Shown piece by piece: positions 61,712 through 64,000 of a stretch of 64,000 bases of DNA. The notes under the pieces were generated by a model that was not told where the DNA came from, ran no database searches, and saw nothing but the letters and a program-made list of their open reading frames with translations. Source of the stretch: Rhodobacteraceae bacterium UBA6197 (GTDB taxonomy: Bacteria; Pseudomonadota; Alphaproteobacteria; Rhodobacterales; Rhodobacteraceae); assembly GCA_002422085.1 (NCBI GenBank), contig DISZ01000011.1:1-64000 (forward strand). Reading direction: 5' to 3'. The number at the start of each line of letters is the position of its first letter. The first letter of the stretch is position 1. A program made the position numbers and the translations under genes.

Positions 61712-64000
61712 ATGGTTACCGTGACAGAGATACTGGAAACGATGGAATATGGTCCCGCCCCCGAGGCTTCGGGCGACGTGCGGGCTTGGCTGGCCGCGCG
61801 CGGTCCGTTCGGGCATTTCATCGATGGGGAGTTCACCAAGCCCGGCGCGTTGTTCGGAGCGGTGAACCCGGCCGACGGTCAGGTCTTGGCCGAGGTCAGT
61901 CAGGGCTCGACCAAGGATGTCGCAGCGGCCGTGGCGGCGGCCCGCGCCGCGCAGGGCCCCTGGGCGGCGCTGCCCGGCCATGAGCGGGCGAAATACCTTT
62001 ATGCGATCGCCCGCCACATCCAGAAACGCGAGCGGTTTCTGGCGGTGCTTGAGGTGCTTGACAACGGCAAGCCGATCCGCGAGGCGCGCGATATCGACCT
62101 GCCTTTGGTGGTGCGCCACTTCTATCATCATGCCGGTTGGGCCGAGATGCTGGCCGAGGAATTTCCCGGCGCCGCCCCGGTCGGGGTCTGTGGCCAGATC
62201 ATCCCCTGGAACTTTCCGCTGTTGATGCTGGCATGGAAGATCGCGCCGGCGCTGGCGGCCGGGAATACGGTCGTGTTGAAACCTGCCGAATACACGCCGC
62301 TGACCGCGCTGGCCTTTGCCGAGATTTGCGCCGAGGTCGGGCTTCCGGCGGGGGTGGTGAACATCGTCACCGGCGACGGCGACACCGGGGCGGCGCTGGT
62401 CGCGGCCAAGGTGGACAAGATCGCCTTTACCGGGTCAACCGAGGTCGGGCGACTGATCCGCCGCGCCACGGCAGGTACCGGCAAGAAACTTTCGCTGGAA
62501 CTGGGTGGCAAGTCGCCGTTCATCGTCTTTGCCGATGCCGATCTGGATGCGGCCGTCGAGGGCGTGGTGGATGCGATCTGGTTCAATCAGGGGCAGGTGT
62601 GCTGCGCCGGCAGCCGGATTTTGGTCGCCGAAGCCGCAGCCGAAGTCTTTACTGCGCGTCTGACGGCGCGGCTGGCCAAGCTGCGGGTGGGCGATCCGCT
62701 GGATAAATCGACCGATATCGGCGCCATCGTGCATCCGGTGCAGCTGGCGCGGATCCATGATCTGGTGGCCGAGGGGCAGGCCGCCGGCGCGTGTCTGGTG
62801 CAGGCCGAATGCCAATTGCCGGCGAAGGGCAATTTCTACGCTCCGGGGTTCATGACCGGGGTGGCGCCCGCCAATCCGGTCGCGGTTGAAGAGATCTTTG
62901 GCCCGGTGGCGACCTTGACCACCTTTCGCACCCCCGCCGAAGCGGTCGAATTGGCCAATAACACCCGCTACGGGCTGGCAGCTTCGATCTGGAGCGAAAA
63001 CGTCACGCTGGCTTTGGATGTTTGTTCGAAGGTGAAAGCCGGGGTGGTTTGGGTCAACTCGACGAACCTGTTTGATGCCGGGGCGGCGTTTGGCGGAATG
63101 CGCGAAAGCGGTTTTGGCCGTGAGGGCGCGCGCGAGGGCCTGGCCGAGTATCTGGCCGCGCCCGAGGTTGCGGCGGTGCCCGAGGCGGTGGCCTTGCCGC
63201 CCAATGCCGCGCCGGGGGCGGGCGCCGTGGCCGAGCCGCTGGACCGGACCGCCAAGATGTATATCGGGGGCGCGCAAAAGCGCCCCGACAGCGGCTATTG
63301 CTATGCGGTGGTCGCCGAGGGGCGCACGCTGGGGCTGGCGCCTCTGGGCAACCGCAAGGATATCCGCAATGCCGTCGAGGCGGCGCACAAGGCCAGCAGT
63401 TGGGGCAAGGCCACCGGCCATAACCGCGCACAGGTGCTTTATTACATCGCTGAAAACCTGTCGGCGCGGGCGGCCGAGTTTGCGGCGCGACTGGAAAGTG
63501 CCGGGGGCGACGGCGCCGAGGTCGAGGCCACGATCCGGCGCGCCTTCTACTATGCCGCGCAGGCTGACAAGCATGACGGCGCGGTGCATGCGACTAAATC
63601 GGCGCATGTGACGCTGGCGATGCCCGAGCCGTTCGGTGTCATGGGCATTGCCTGCCCGAATGACGCGCCGCTGCTGGGGTTTGCGAGCCTCGTGCTGCCG
63701 GCGATCGCGATGGGCAATCGGGTGGTGGCGATTCCTTCTGAAACGATGCCGCTGGCCGTGACCGATCTCTATCAGGTCTTTGATACGTCGGACCTGCCGG
63801 GCGGAGTGGTCAACATCGTCACCGGCCCGCGCGATGACCTGGCCCGCACCCTGGCGCAGCATGATGACGTGTCCGCGATGTGGTATTGCGGCAGCCCCGA
63901 GGGCGGTGCCATGGTCGAGGCGGAAAGCGCGGGCAACCTGAAGGCGACCTGGGTGCTGAAGAACCGCGACTGGCAGGGGGCGGGCGCACAGGGGCGCGCC
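61712..64000 (+). CDS. ALDH16-type tandem aldehyde dehydrogenase, partial at window end
   Basis: The frame stays open for 763 codons to the end of the window. The first ALDH domain is complete: IIPWNFPLLMLAWK, FTGSTEVGRLIR, Glu263 in LELGGKS and catalytic Cys297 in NQGQVCCAGSRI. A second ALDH-like domain starts near residue 510. At the position where LELGGK would be expected it has ATWVLKNRDWQ, so this half lacks the catalytic Glu motif and is probably structural, as in ALDH16 proteins. The start at 61712 could instead be the GTG at 61721. The C-terminus lies beyond the window. Confidence 0.88.
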   Translation, partial: MVTVTEILETMEYGPAPEASGDVRAWLAARGPFGHFIDGEFTKPGALFGAVNPADGQVLAEVSQGSTKDVAAAVAAARAAQGPWAALPGHERAKYLYAIARHIQKRERFLAVLEVLDNGKPIREARDIDLPLVVRHFYHHAGWAEMLAEEFPGAAPVGVCGQIIPWNFPLLMLAWKIAPALAAGNTVVLKPAEYTPLTALAFAEICAEVGLPAGVVNIVTGDGDTGAALVAAKVDKIAFTGSTEVGRLIRRATAGTGKKLSLELGGKSPFIVFADADLDAAVEGVVDAIWFNQGQVCCAGSRILVAEAAAEVFTARLTARLAKLRVGDPLDKSTDIGAIVHPVQLARIHDLVAEGQAAGACLVQAECQLPAKGNFYAPGFMTGVAPANPVAVEEIFGPVATLTTFRTPAEAVELANNTRYGLAASIWSENVTLALDVCSKVKAGVVWVNSTNLFDAGAAFGGMRESGFGREGAREGLAEYLAAPEVAAVPEAVALPPNAAPGAGAVAEPLDRTAKMYIGGAQKRPDSGYCYAVVAEGRTLGLAPLGNRKDIRNAVEAAHKASSWGKATGHNRAQVLYYIAENLSARAAEFAARLESAGGDGAEVEATIRRAFYYAAQADKHDGAVHATKSAHVTLAMPEPFGVMGIACPNDAPLLGFASLVLPAIAMGNRVVAIPSETMPLAVTDLYQVFDTSDLPGGVVNIVTGPRDDLARTLAQHDDVSAMWYCGSPEGGAMVEAESAGNLKATWVLKNRDWQGAGAQGRA

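Overview
The window is 64 kb of a GC-rich, densely coding alphaproteobacterial chromosome, most likely Rhodobacterales (Paracoccaceae). Pointers are an L-malyl-CoA/beta-methylmalyl-CoA lyase (mcl1) of the Rhodobacter type, a TrcR/DUF1013 regulator, COQ9, a DUF1523 protein, a TIGR02302-type protein, an ALDH16-type tandem aldehyde dehydrogenase beside deoC, and many ATGA stop/start overlaps. No rRNA, tRNA, CRISPR array, transposase or prophage was seen. Most genes are core metabolism or housekeeping.

Layout. 0.5-7.3 kb: a thioredoxin-fold protein divergent from argH, two tiny lipoproteins, a DUF2834 membrane protein, lysA and a large TIGR02302-like protein. 7.8-11.3 kb: a zinc-ribbon membrane protein divergent from ftsE-ftsX-plsC. 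11.4-18.8 kb: accA-sugE, a GyrI-like protein, mcl1, a dipeptide epimerase with a D-amino-acid transaminase, and an N-formylglutamate amidohydrolase. 18.9-25.3 kb: pyk, a small membrane protein, rpmI-rplT, then pheS-(inserted ORF)-pheT. 25.4-34.7 kb: GMC oxidoreductase, GST, mscL, ald with a divergent Lrp regulator, TrkH, rpsU, COQ9 with a quinone reductase, and a secreted RNase T2. 34.7-44.8 kb: trcR carrying an in-frame TAG, gabD, an alpha/beta hydrolase, a P1-family peptidase, an SDR, an aldehyde dehydrogenase and a peptide-type ABC transporter (fused ATPase plus two permeases). 44.8-50 kb: a poorly coding 2-kb island, an L,D-transpeptidase lipoprotein, tandem repeats, a cupin and the probable binding protein of the ABC system. 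50.1-53.2 kb: panB-panC and an ArgE/DapE-type deacylase. 53.4-60.1 kb: a cluster of largely uncharacterised genes (coiled-coil protein, unknown, AAA+ ATPase, unknown, two membrane proteins). 60.2-64 kb: a small hypothetical, deoC and the ALDH16-like gene, which runs off the window.

Two features cut across the window. First, a family of long palindromes built around a CCGCCGGAGG core sits between convergent gene pairs. Half-copies occur elsewhere, including in frame inside an ABC ATPase gene and inside the 53-60 kb cluster. Second, several stretches of 0.4-2 kb have high GC but no convincing gene (1-522, 7267-7796, 12689-13593, 15302-16076, most of 44770-46781, 47631-48034).

The best candidate for an undescribed system is the 53.4-60.1 kb cluster. 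Other notable points are the amber codon in trcR, the foreign-looking ORF wedged between pheS and pheT, and the repeat-derived linker in the ABC ATPase. All calls rest on reading the sequence and on recalled family features; no database search was run.
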